From Chromera velia (lineage: Eukaryota; Sar; Chromeraceae), in assembly GCA_018398765.1 (NCBI GenBank), contig JAHBMJ010003265.1:1-11962 (forward strand): a DNA stretch of 11,962 nucleotides, written 5' to 3'. Positions 1 to 7,152 of this stretch are shown one piece after another. Position numbers and translations under genes: made by a program. The notes under the pieces were generated by a model. The model saw only the letters and a list, made by a program, of their open reading frames with translations, did not search any database and was not told the origin of the DNA. Position 1 is the first letter of the stretch. Each line of letters opens with the position of its first letter.

Positions 1-27
1 CTTTGTCTGCTCAAGCGTTGACTCTGA

Positions 28-77
28 ATGTTTCCTTCCCTCTCCCGCCCCCTTTCTTTCTGAATCCGTCTCTGCAG
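28..77 (+). other. Candidate intron 3' end (polypyrimidine tract plus CAG acceptor)
   Basis: Positions 28-74 are dominated by C and T and are followed directly by the acceptor CAG at 75-77. This is the sequence basis for treating 78-241 as an exon. No branch point can be assigned with confidence. Confidence 0.35.
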
Positions 78-241
78 AGAACAGAAAGCTCCAGCGCTAC
101 GACAGAAGAGGACGCTACATCGGCCCCCGCTCCAACATCCGTGGCTGGCCTCCCCGCGGCCGGCGTCTCTATCAAGTTCCGGACATCGGCCGTCTCCGGT
201 ACGAAGCCGAGGCCTGTGTGTTTGCGGACTGTGGACACTAG
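78..241 (+). CDS. Probable 3'-terminal coding exon of an unrecognised gene (partial)
   Basis: A long pyrimidine-rich tract (about 28-74) ends in TCTGCAG at 71-77, a strong 3' splice-site pattern. Reading from position 80 gives 53 codons that end at TAG 239-241, with about 70% G/C in third positions by hand count. The peptide is arginine- and tyrosine-rich (it contains RYDRRGRYIGPRSNIRGW and ends FADCGH). I do not recognise a family. A different frame of the same stretch is also open and runs on to 848, but it starts without ATG and enters purine/pyrimidine low-complexity DNA, so I prefer the frame with the clean stop. The upstream exons would lie left of the window. The frame choice and the splice site are inference; a transcript or a homologue would settle them. 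Confidence 0.35.
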
Positions 242-507
242 ACGGGAGGGGAATGAAGAGGGGAGAGGGAGGGAAGCAAGATTGGCTGCTTTTTTCGTGA
301 CAGAGGGAGGCGCCCTCTTTCCTTTCCCCTTCGTTCTTTGTTGGGGTGTAATTGTCAGGTGGATTACAAGTGATGCAACTTTAAGAGAGTCAGACGGGCA
401 GACTGAAAAAAGCAGCATGCATGAGAAAAGACCTCGTCAATCTTTTGTTTCTTTCTTTCGGCATTGCACTACAGGAGACCAAAGAAAAGTAGTGGAAACG
501 ATTCAAT

Positions 508-545
508 GGAAGAGAAGAGAAGAGAAGAGAAGAGAAAAGAGAAGA
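508..545 (+). repeat. Microsatellite (GAAGA)n
   Basis: About seven consecutive near-perfect GAAGA pentamers lie here, followed by GAGAAAAGAGAAG. A shorter run of the same motif occurs at 3532-3551, so the pentamer is a recurrent simple repeat in this genome. Confidence 0.85.
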
Positions 546-965
546 TGTGGTTCGATTCCGACCGACCTGCAGGAGGAAGAAACAGACTGGAAGGAAGGAG
601 GGAAGGAAGGTTGCTGTAGAGTAGAGACGGTGTGTGCATGCAGTCGGTGTGTCGTTTGTCTGTGCAATGCCATTGTTGGCATGAAGGAAGACGCACGCGT
701 GGTTCGACTTCAATGGATTGTTGTTTCTTTTGTTTTCTTTCCCTTTTGTTTGCTTTTTGACGTCTGTCTTCTTTCCTTTCGCGCCCTCCACCTCTGTCTT
801 GTCATCCTGTGCGCCATCTGTCTAGATGAGGAATGCCTGTCTCGCTAACTCGATTGAAAGGCTTCTCTGTCGGATAGGTTGGTAGGTGGGTGAGAGGATG
901 CTCAGAGGGGAGGGGGAAGTGAAGGGGGATGGAGGTCGTTCTTCACAGATCGATAACGAGAAAAC

Positions 966-1170
966 GGTCTGTCTGTCCGTTTGTTTTTTCTGTCTGTGTG
1001 TTCGGACTGGTGCTCCATTTCTTTCTCTTGTCTGGATTCCTGGTCTTGTTGGAAAGCAAGACACAGAGAGAGCAAGAATTAAGAGATTGGGGGTCGATCT
1101 GTCTGTTTGTTTACTCGTGCTGCCCCATTCTGTTTTGTCTGGATACAAGACAGAGAGAAAGCAAGGCCGA
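966..1170 (+). repeat. Degenerate tandem duplication in the pyrimidine/purine spacer
   Basis: Two blocks (about 966-1086 and 1098-1170) share the same order of words: TCTGTCTG, then GTTTGTTT, then TTGTCTGGAT, then CAAGACA, then AGAGAGA/AAGCAAG. The second block is shorter. This looks like an old, eroded duplication of roughly 0.1 kb and has no coding content. Confidence 0.4.
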
Positions 1171-1735
1171 GAGTGCTTGTGCGCAGAACGAGTGAGAGGT
1201 CCATCGACTCACTCCAGAAAAGGATTTTTTTTTTGCGCAGAGGGGCCCGCGTGCCTTCCGTTTCTTAAAAGCGCTCCTTTTTTCGTCACGCATTGGCGTG
1301 CTTTTAGTAATCATATCGTCTCTTCGCTTTTTTTACCAACCGCGTGCGAATCGCATGTGGAAACCTTTTTTCCTACCTGTTGCGGCATGGGTGCGTGCAC
1401 TTCTTTCAAACCGTCACGGCACTTGCAGGATCATGCAGGCCTGGACTGGAAAGATCGATTGCATGTCCCCGTAGTGCTTTGTGTCGTCATGCTTGTACTG
1501 AAGACTTGCTTGCAACTTCGGGGGTGATAAGTATTCGCACGTTGACTGTAACCTCGACAGCCTCGTTGTGTCGGACTTGTTTATCTCGAAGTTGCACAAC
1601 TGTCTGACAGTACATGTGTGTCCGTCTTTCTAACCGTCCGACTGTTCGTTCGGTTGCGTGTGGTCACATGATTTGGGATCAGCTTTCATAGACAACGACG
1701 TTTATGCACGCAGCAAAGTACTTGCGCAACTGACT

Positions 1736-2351
1736 GTCTTAACTTGAGCTTTCATCTTGATCTAATATATTCTCAACTTGAATCTCAAGTTTATTCTATA
1801 CTTTTTTGAAATTATGATAAAGAAAACTGGTCAGCTTTAATTGTCACTACTAGTCGTAGCTACTAGCTAGAGTCGTAGACTCGTAGCTTTAGTATAGCCT
1901 TGTAAATTCTAAGTAAAAAAATATTTAAATAATAATAGCGTTACAACCTTTAGCACTAAACACATTTATGATTAAGAAAATTCTTCATTAGGATTAATGT
2001 CCGGAGGATTGGCCTCCCGCCCCAATGCCGAATAAAATTATGGAAAATATTAAAAACAAAAAATGATCTTTAAAATCGTTTTGCATTAATAGACTTAAAA
2101 TAAAAAAATCATATAGTACAAAAACTGATTTAAAAACAATGAAATTTTTATACATGCAACGTATTAAATGCAACTTATTCTTTTGGTTCTTCCCATTATT
2201 GAGTGAATCTCATACATTTTTTTAAACTTGAAGTCTTGAACCTTTTATTTTTAAGATAATTTCTTTACGCACGTAGTTGCCCTAGAAGTAGTTGCCTAAG
2301 TAGTTAACACGTTACGTTGTATTAATACGGTGTTATACAATATTTTTTCCC
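1736..2351. other. AT-rich non-coding block, left flank of the transposon
   Basis: Base composition changes sharply near 1736, from roughly balanced to strongly A/T-rich. No ORF of note occurs. Small structures are visible: repeated AGTCGTAG/CTCGTAG words around 1850-1890, a CATTA/TAATG hairpin at 1987-2000, and a GGAGG/CCTCC hairpin at 2003-2017 inside a short G+C island. Removing the hAT element would join this block to 3115-3215, giving one AT-rich segment of about 0.7 kb that pre-dates the insertion. Confidence 0.6.
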
Positions 2352-2359
2352 TTCAATAG
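2352..2359 (+). repeat. Target-site duplication, left copy (8 bp)
   Basis: TTCAATAG abuts the left inverted repeat exactly and is repeated without mismatch at 3107-3114. The identical duplication implies a fairly recent insertion. Confidence 0.85.
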
Positions 2360-2376
2360 CAAAGGTGTTTAATCAC
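2360..2376 (+). repeat. Left terminal inverted repeat of the hAT element
   Basis: CAAAGGTGTTTAATCAC pairs with 3090-3106 at 16 of 17 positions (one A/G difference). A GAATATATT word follows in both ends, offset by about nine bases, so the inverted repeat may once have been longer. Confidence 0.85.
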
Positions 2377-3089
2377 GGAATATATTTATTCACTAGTTAC
2401 TCACTTCAAAAGTAATATAATCAGGAATACATTCAGGAATATATTTCTAAATAAATTAAGGGGGGGTCTAGGCTACATTTTTTATTTTATTTTTTTAAAG
2501 CACAGTTTGTGACTGGTTTTGAAAAAGATAAACAGGAGCTATCTAGCTGTTAGGCACTGTTAATAGGCAGTAGTGTTACTATACTAGAATCATACTAGAT
2601 TGTGTTACAGTGTTACTAGAATTTTATAAAATCTTACAATTTACTTATTAAATTAGTAAGTAACATATCATATGAATACGTAGTTGAAAGTTCATACATG
2701 TTCTCATTGCATGAACATGCACACTACACCTTGTATTTGAAACTTATGCATGAAGACCCGATTTTTTATGTAACATGTATAATCGGCTATTCGGCTCCGA
2801 ATGCATGCACTGATAGCTGCGGCCACTAGTAGGAGCGGTGGGCCGCGCCGGCGCCTGCATGGCTGGCCCGGGCTACATGGGCTAGGCCATGTATGCAGTG
2901 TACTGGATGTGCGCAAGCCTCTAGGCTACTCCCAAAACATTTGTTTTTATAACATAAAAAAAAAGCTACACACCATTAGAATGACCAAAAGTATTAAAGA
3001 CTAGTAAAAATCGGACTTTGGCTAATTAATCATTTTATTCAATCACATTCAATCACTTCATGGGATAATTGAATATATTCTAATCACAA

Positions 3090-3106
3090 GTGACTAAACA
3101 CCTTTG
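3090..3106 (-). repeat. Right terminal inverted repeat of the hAT element
   Basis: GTGACTAAACACCTTTG is the inverted partner of 2360-2376. Immediately inside lie further AATCAC words (3041-3046, 3051-3056, 3082-3087). Confidence 0.85.
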
Positions 3107-3114
3107 TTCAATAG
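3107..3114 (+). repeat. Target-site duplication, right copy (8 bp)
   Basis: TTCAATAG abuts the right inverted repeat exactly and matches 2352-2359. Confidence 0.85.
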
Positions 3115-3558
3115 TATGGTACGGAATATATTAAAGAGTTAAGACGAATCCAATTAATACATTAAACATCAATTATGTACGTATGGGTGTGTCACGGTTC
3201 CAGATCGACGAATTAATTGAAGGCCAATCAATCACTTATTCGTAGTATGTGTCACACTCGATTCCAAAGAAACCTGCCCGCGCTTTGCAACAGAGGTCCC
3301 TCATGGCTGGATTCTCAAGTGGTCCCTTTACACCCAAGCATAGACGAAAGAATACTGCAATCGCTGTGCGGTTACAAGTCGTGTTTCGCTTGTCACCCCA
3401 ATCGACTCATAGATACTTGTCGTGATTCATGCACTGATCTGGACGAAATGGGGTCTCCCCGAGTCTGTTCCTTGAAAAGAAACCGCCTCACCCGTGCAGC
3501 CCTTCGATCCATACAATCAAGTGGACTGCGGGAAGAGAAGAGAAGAGAAGACAGACTC
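3115..3558. other. Spacer downstream of the CIMIP2-like gene; AT-rich to about 3215, then mixed
   Basis: Positions 3115-3215 continue the AT-rich block interrupted by the transposon. From about 3240 composition becomes balanced. An open frame at 3217-3654 on the plus strand starts with TTG and has no recognisable domain, so I do not call it. On the minus strand this is the region just past the proposed stop codon (3559-3561), so part of it should be the 3' UTR. A GAAGA microsatellite lies at 3532-3551. Confidence 0.45.
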
Positions 3559-3626
3559 TCAGCCCCTCAAGGTTCTGGTTGTCACTGCCTGCTTGGCGAG
3601 CTCCTTCGTTGTCTTATACGGGGCAC
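3559..3626 (-). CDS. Proposed exon 2 of the CIMIP2/FAM166-like gene
   Basis: On the minus strand a pyrimidine run and CATGCAG (acceptor AG at 3628-3627) precede this short exon. It joins exon 1 in the correct phase: the single G left over at 4695 plus GT makes a glycine codon. The next residues read APYKTTKELAKQAV and the frame stops at TGA 3561-3559. In the CIMIP2/FAM166 family the GYTGH motif is usually followed by a G-x-x-Y/F segment and a short helix, and the joined reading provides exactly that. The spliced protein would be 138 residues, short for the family. A minor alternative is a further 60-nt intron starting GTGACA at about 3583 and ending CCCGCAG, which would change only the last residues. 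The exon is inferred from splice signals, phase and motif. Confidence 0.45.
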
Positions 3627-4694
3627 CTGCATGGAGAAGAAGCATAATACGTGAGGAGCAAGTCCGCAAGTGAGCAAGCTAGCGACTGACTGGAGGAGCA
3701 TATGAGTGAGATATTGAGAGAAGGGGAGGTTGGGTGGGTGGGCGGCTGAGTATATGCTTATGTGTTTGTGCTCGCGTGCATGCTCACGCGCACGCGCATG
3801 TGTTTGTGTGTGTGTGTGTGTGTGTGCGTGTGTGTGTGTGTGTGTGTGTATGTATGTGTGTATGTATGCATGTATGTATGTATGTGCATGTGTGTGTGTG
3901 AGAGAGAGAGACAGAGAGAGAGAGAGTTTTAGAGAAGACAGACAGACAGACAGACAGACAGACACACAGACTGAGTGAGTGAGTGAGTGAGTGAGTGAGT
4001 GGGTGAGTGAGTGACTGAGTGGGCGAGTAAGTGAATGAGGGATGGAGGAGACCCGGCAGTGCGGATTGGAGTGAAATTCTGCGGATTCCAGAAACGAGAG
4101 GATGGGTAGACACTACTGGGTGCGTTGAGTCAAGTCTTAGATGGGCCAAGAAGACAAGTCGGACGGTTCATCATTGAAAATGAACAAAACGTGAGGATTG
4201 AAACGAAGAAAAAGGCAAAACAGGAGGATGAGGTTGACAAATAAGTGGCCGAAAAGAAGTAAACCAGGTTGAAAAGGAGGATAAAGTTGAGGTGCCATGA
4301 GTTGTCTGAAGCGGGGGGACCGGTGTCCCAGCTGTGAAGATGCCAAAATGGAACGAAAGAAACGCTGCGTGTGGGCCGTAAATGACTCAAGATTGAAGGC
4401 AGGGGGTCGTGTAAGTGTATAAAGGCCACAGAGGTATGTATGAGGGATGGTTGAACCCACTTCTTGATCATACGAAAAACGATTCAGGTCAGTCACAAAG
4501 AGTTCTCAGTCCTTGAACATGCAGTCTGCAGACGACCGTGCACCTCTCAAAGTTCTCTCACCCACCGTGGACACGCAGACCCAATCCGTGTTTTTCGCTG
4601 ACCACCCATGAGGCATGCTGTTTGACGTCAAACTTCGGGGCATCCACAGCGTGCATGAACTTCTCACGCATGCATTCTAAAATACATGACTTAC
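3627..4694 (-). other. Proposed 1068-nt intron of the CIMIP2-like gene
   Basis: The donor is GTAAGT (minus strand, 4694-4689), a perfect match to the usual GT consensus. The acceptor is CATGCAG ending at 3627. The exon 1 reading frame happens to stay open past the donor to a TGA at 4560-4558, but codons after the donor lose the G/C third-base preference of the exon and any likeness to the family. The intron contains the compound microsatellite at 3799-4035. Two overlapping minus-strand open frames inside it (4130-4471, 4137-4496) look like chance ORFs. Confidence 0.5.
3799..4035 (+). repeat. Compound microsatellite: (GT)n-(TGTA)n-(GA)n-(GACA)n-(GTGA)n
   Basis: The order on the plus strand is: GT repeats (about 3799-3849), TGTA/TGCA repeats (3847-3887), a second GT run (to 3900), GA repeats (3900-3926), GACA repeats (about 3937-3962), and GTGA/GAGT repeats (about 3972-4035). 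The GT part alternates purine and pyrimidine and could adopt Z-DNA. The GA part is a mirror-symmetric purine tract that could form triplex DNA. On the proposed gene model all of it lies inside the intron of the minus-strand gene. Confidence 0.95.
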
Positions 4695-5043
4695 CCAGAA
4701 CGTTCTCGCAGTAGAGGCCCTCCACGTGGCCTGTGTACCCAACGATGGCCTTCTGCACTGTGTTCTCTTTAGTGATGGGCTGGAAGAGGGGGTCCACGTA
4801 CAGAGAGGGCACGTGGCCGTCGTAGCCTGGGATGCTGCGCTCGACCGAGCCTGACTTGTTGGGATGAGGCTCGACGGAGGGAAAGCGGCTTTTTCGGATC
4901 TCGAGAGTGTACTTCTTTGCAGACGTGTTCATGGTGGTGGCATAGTGAGAAGGCAGAAGGGTGGCAGTGGCAGTCCCTGGCTTGTCAAAGAGGGCGTTGT
5001 GGTCTGCTGTGCGCATCGGGTTGAGGGTCTGCGGAGTGAGCAT
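4695..5043 (-). CDS. CIMIP2/FAM166-like ciliary protein, exon 1 (DUF2475/UPF0605 family)
   Basis: This exon encodes 116 residues plus one base of the next codon. Two copies of the family signature are visible: IPGYDGHVPSLY at residues 71-82 and VGYTGHVEGLY at 101-111. The IPGYTGH-type motif defines the DUF2475/UPF0605 proteins, which include the ciliary microtubule inner proteins CIMIP2A-C (FAM166). These bind the inside of axonemal doublet microtubules, so a structural role in the flagellum is inferred. The start is the first in-frame ATG (5043-5041), and an in-frame TGA lies 39 bases upstream on the minus strand. The first 60 or so residues are basic and proline/threonine-containing, without signal peptide or membrane segment. 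The exon ends at a GTAAGT donor; reading through it gives 161 residues with an atypical tail. The gene is divergent from the LACTB-like gene. Family assignment rests on motifs only. Confidence 0.7.
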
Positions 5044-5934
5044 GATGAAATTCGCGATGCTTCTCTGTGTGTGTCCTGTTCAGTCGACTGGAGATGAGGC
5101 AGATCGAATGGATCACCGATCAAAGGTAGTCTGCGGTTCTGAATCACCAAATCATACAACTCGAGTAATCTGGCAGCCCAGCTCACACTGTCTTACACGT
5201 GACAGCTTGCATGGTGCAGAGTTTATATATAGCCAGCTGTCATGGATCGATGCAGATATATATATATATATATATGCAAATGGGACATGCATGCACATGC
5301 AATTCCGAATTTCTTTTTGCGCTCGCTTTCGCGCCCGGCCTGCATGGCCTTGAGTTTTGTCATGCAGAGCGTGTTGCATGGACCATGCAGACCAAACTAT
5401 AAACTATAAACTATGCAGGGCCACAGCTAGTCTTGCAACACGTAATACCTTGCAACACTACATCGTGCATCCAATGGGACGTTTATTGACGTATATATAT
5501 ATATGCATGTCTAGCTGATGCTCGCTGAAATGTGTACAGTATATGTATACTAAGGTGCAGTTGTTCTCCATTTCTTATGTATGCACTGTATGCTTGATGA
5601 TACAGATAGACATTTGCAAGTACAGAGACATAGAAGTGCAGTGAAGACACTTCTCTGAGAAGCAAGATTGGTCACACAATCAGGGGAACATGCAGATTTA
5701 TTGAATCTTGAGGTCTCATTCTGTGCTGATACACACATCGAGCTGGACTCCGTATTGACTGGAAACAAAGATCCATACCCAAATCCTTATCAATCCATTT
5801 TCTCTGGCAGAGTTTTGTACAGAAACTGACCAGTTCGACATGTTCAGGAAGTAGAGAGGGGCTTTCTTCCTCGATTTTTCTTGCCATTGAAGAACACGCA
5901 GAAAAACTGTAGGTGTCACCTCTTGCACAAGACC
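5044..5934. promoter_or_regulatory. Divergent intergenic region with repeated GCATG motifs
   Basis: This 891-bp region separates the 5' ends of two divergently oriented genes, so it should hold both promoters. It carries many GCATG/TGCATG words: near 5207, TGCATGC at 5288-5294 with flanking ACATGC copies, near 5340, near 5374, and near 5502. It also has two TA runs (about 5254-5275 and 5492-5504), three exact tandem copies of AAACTAT at 5394-5414, and a repeated decamer CTTGCAACAC at 5432-5441 and 5449-5458. GCATGC-type motifs are known binding sites of some ApiAP2 factors in apicomplexans; whether that holds here is inference. No classical TATA box or start site can be fixed from sequence alone. 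Minus-strand open frames around 5483-5953 have no recognisable features. Confidence 0.45.
5394..5414 (+). repeat. Triple tandem repeat of AAACTAT
   Basis: There are three exact heptamer copies (5394-5400, 5401-5407, 5408-5414), followed by GCAGGG. It lies in the divergent promoter region and contains TATAAA words that could act as core promoter elements. This is only positional evidence. Confidence 0.6.
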
Positions 5935-5991
5935 ATGCTTGGTCGTCTGTCATTTTTCGGACTTCTTTTCATCAGAATCACGGAGGCCTCT
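5935..5991 (+). other. Signal peptide or presequence of the LACTB-like protein
   Basis: Residues 1-19 read MLGRLSFFGLLFIRITEAS: a basic residue, a hydrophobic core (LSFFGLLFI), then small residues before a likely cut after Ser19. Secretory targeting is my first reading; mitochondrial import is possible given the LACTB likeness. Confidence 0.55.
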
Positions 5992-7152
5992 GAGCCTTTG
6001 CGACCTTTGATCAGAAAGGAAGTCGACTTCCTCAACAGAAGGGCCTTGTCATTCCATGCGGTGTCAGGGTGCTCTGCCGCCCTCCGAAGGGGAGGAAAGG
6101 AGGTGTACTCTTTCGCTGAAGGCTTTGCAGATGTGGGTATTCCCCAGAACAGCTCTCTGCCTGTCGAAATGACTGGAGAGACACAGATGCGCGTCGCTTC
6201 ATGCACCAAGACGATGACAGGGGCTGTGATTGTGCATGCAGCTTTCGTAAAGAAGCTGTTCTCGTTGGATGACACAGTAGAGTCTATTGTCTCTCGCGAC
6301 CCCAAAATGGAGCACGAGTTCATGAGATGGGACGTTTGGAGAAGACACAGCAACATGATTACGATCAGACATCTATTGTCGCACACGTCCGGCATAAGGC
6401 ACTACCAGACCAACGCGGAGTACTGGGGGATCCTCGCAGACAAAACGGGAGAATTGACAGACGTTTTTCGCTTTTTTGGGAACGATCCTTTAGAGTTCGT
6501 CCCTGGAAAAGAGTATCTCTACAGTGCCTTCGGGTACAGCACTCTGGGGATTCTCCTCGAGATTGCCTCTGGAGTGTCCTACTTCCAATACCTCAGAACG
6601 TACCTTTTTGACCCAGGAGAACTCCCCCGCACCTTCGCGGGAAGAGACGATGTCTCACCCGTCGAGGCACCCTCTGCGGTGCCGTACATGAGGAGGTGCA
6701 CTGACTCTGGGTCGGATCGGGGAGGTTACAAGGAAGTTGCGAGGTGTTCCTTGACTCCCGCAGAGCAGCCGGATTTGAACATGAAGGGAGCCTCGGGCGC
6801 TGTCGTTTCGACGGCTTCCGACTTGGCGAAGGTTGCAGAGTTCATAGTTCTGGGGGATTTTCTCCCCGCAGATGTGAGGGAGTTGGAGCTCCTCAAAGGA
6901 AATGCGGAGGTTCCGCCTCCCCAGGGGGGCTGGTATTCTGCTGGGTGGCATCAGAGCGATGAGACAGACCCGCGAAGAGTGTGGCATGCGGGAGGAGCAG
7001 TTGGGGGGCTTGCATGGGTGCAGGTAGACAGGAACAAGGGGCTAACTGCATCAGTGATGTGTAACACGCAGGCGTCGGCCGACGTGGCAAATTCCATTAC
7101 AAAGAACATGATGAGACTAGAAGACCATGAGACTGCTCTCTTGCTTGCCTAG
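5935..7152 (+). CDS. LACTB-like serine hydrolase (beta-lactamase/class C PBP fold), intronless
   Basis: The protein has 405 residues from ATG 5935 (context AAGACCATGC) to TAG 7150-7152; a longer frame back to 5881 has no ATG. Active-site landmarks of the serine beta-lactamase-like superfamily appear in order: SCTK (Ser89, Lys92; nucleophile and general base), the conserved LLSHTSGIRHY block at 147-157, YSAFGY at 196-201 (the Tyr of the YxN motif, with Ala in the Asn place), and HAGG with His351-x-Gly353 in the KTG position. The SGIRHY block and the NDPLEF...YSxFGY region resemble mitochondrial LACTB more than bacterial AmpC enzymes. Residues about 5-15 are hydrophobic and end in TEAS, suggesting a signal peptide cleaved near 19. 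Because this stretch has Arg and no acidic residue before Glu17, a mitochondrial presequence is an alternative. LACTB-type proteins are protease/hydrolase-like; the substrate here is unknown. No introns are needed, unlike its neighbour. Confidence 0.85.
   Translation: MLGRLSFFGLLFIRITEASEPLRPLIRKEVDFLNRRALSFHAVSGCSAALRRGGKEVYSFAEGFADVGIPQNSSLPVEMTGETQMRVASCTKTMTGAVIVHAAFVKKLFSLDDTVESIVSRDPKMEHEFMRWDVWRRHSNMITIRHLLSHTSGIRHYQTNAEYWGILADKTGELTDVFRFFGNDPLEFVPGKEYLYSAFGYSTLGILLEIASGVSYFQYLRTYLFDPGELPRTFAGRDDVSPVEAPSAVPYMRRCTDSGSDRGGYKEVARCSLTPAEQPDLNMKGASGAVVSTASDLAKVAEFIVLGDFLPADVRELELLKGNAEVPPPQGGWYSAGWHQSDETDPRRVWHAGGAVGGLAWVQVDRNKGLTASVMCNTQASADVANSITKNMMRLEDHETALLLA

Larger units (their letters stand above)
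242..1735. other. Non-coding spacer, purine/pyrimidine-biased, with simple repeats
   Basis: I see no supported gene here. The stretch alternates between purine-rich and pyrimidine-rich runs: GAAGA repeats at about 508-545, a GGAAGGAAGG tract near 587-610, repeated CTGTCTGT words between 966 and 1110, and T-runs near 1227 and 1330. Such DNA is poor in stop codons and produces long chance ORFs (for example 898-1527 in frame), which show no family features. The left part is probably the 3' UTR of the exon at 78-241. A short ATG-led frame at 1387-1527 is discussed as a finding. Confidence 0.55.
2360..3106. mobile_element. Non-autonomous hAT-type DNA transposon (747 bp, MITE-like)
   Basis: The ends are inverted repeats: CAAAGGTGTTTAATCAC at 2360-2376 and its complement GTGACTAAACACCTTTG at 3090-3106, matching at 16 of 17 positions. 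The element is bracketed by a perfect 8-bp direct duplication, TTCAATAG, at 2352-2359 and 3107-3114. An 8-bp target duplication is the hallmark of the hAT superfamily. The terminal CAAAG fits the hAT end pattern YARNG, and TTCAATAG fits the hAT target pattern nTnnnnAn. Inside there is no ORF longer than about 70 codons and nothing like a transposase, so the copy must depend on an enzyme encoded elsewhere. Subterminal AATCAC words cluster at the right end, including a perfect tandem pair of a 10-mer at 3037-3056, as expected for transposase-binding sites. The core (about 2800-2900) is oddly G+C-rich. Confidence 0.85.

Noticed and set aside
3-848. A 281-codon plus-strand open frame.
   Set aside because: It begins with TTG at the window edge and runs mostly through purine/pyrimidine low-complexity DNA where stop codons are rare; no domain is visible and another frame at 80-241 looks more like coding DNA.
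886-1527. A 213-codon plus-strand open frame.
   Set aside because: The peptide is dominated by CLSVCFF-type translations of CTGTCTGT repeats and overlaps a degenerate tandem duplication; no family features.
1738-3143. CTTAACT...TAATATATTC (1738-1772) and its inverse near 3123-3143 as outer inverted repeats of a larger element.
   Set aside because: Spacing differs (18 versus 3 bases), the words are short and AT-rich, and no target duplication flanks them.
3217-3654. A 145-codon plus-strand open frame.
   Set aside because: It starts with TTG, has no recognisable motif and overlaps a GAAGA microsatellite and the better-supported minus-strand exon at 3559-3626.
4130-4496. Two overlapping minus-strand frames with hydrophobic tails.
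   Set aside because: They overlap in different frames, lack any motif and lie within the proposed intron; the hydrophobic parts come from T-rich DNA.
5483-5953. Overlapping minus-strand frames of 60-93 codons upstream of the hydrolase gene.
   Set aside because: They overlap each other in different frames, show no motifs, and partly lie antisense to the start of the LACTB-like gene.
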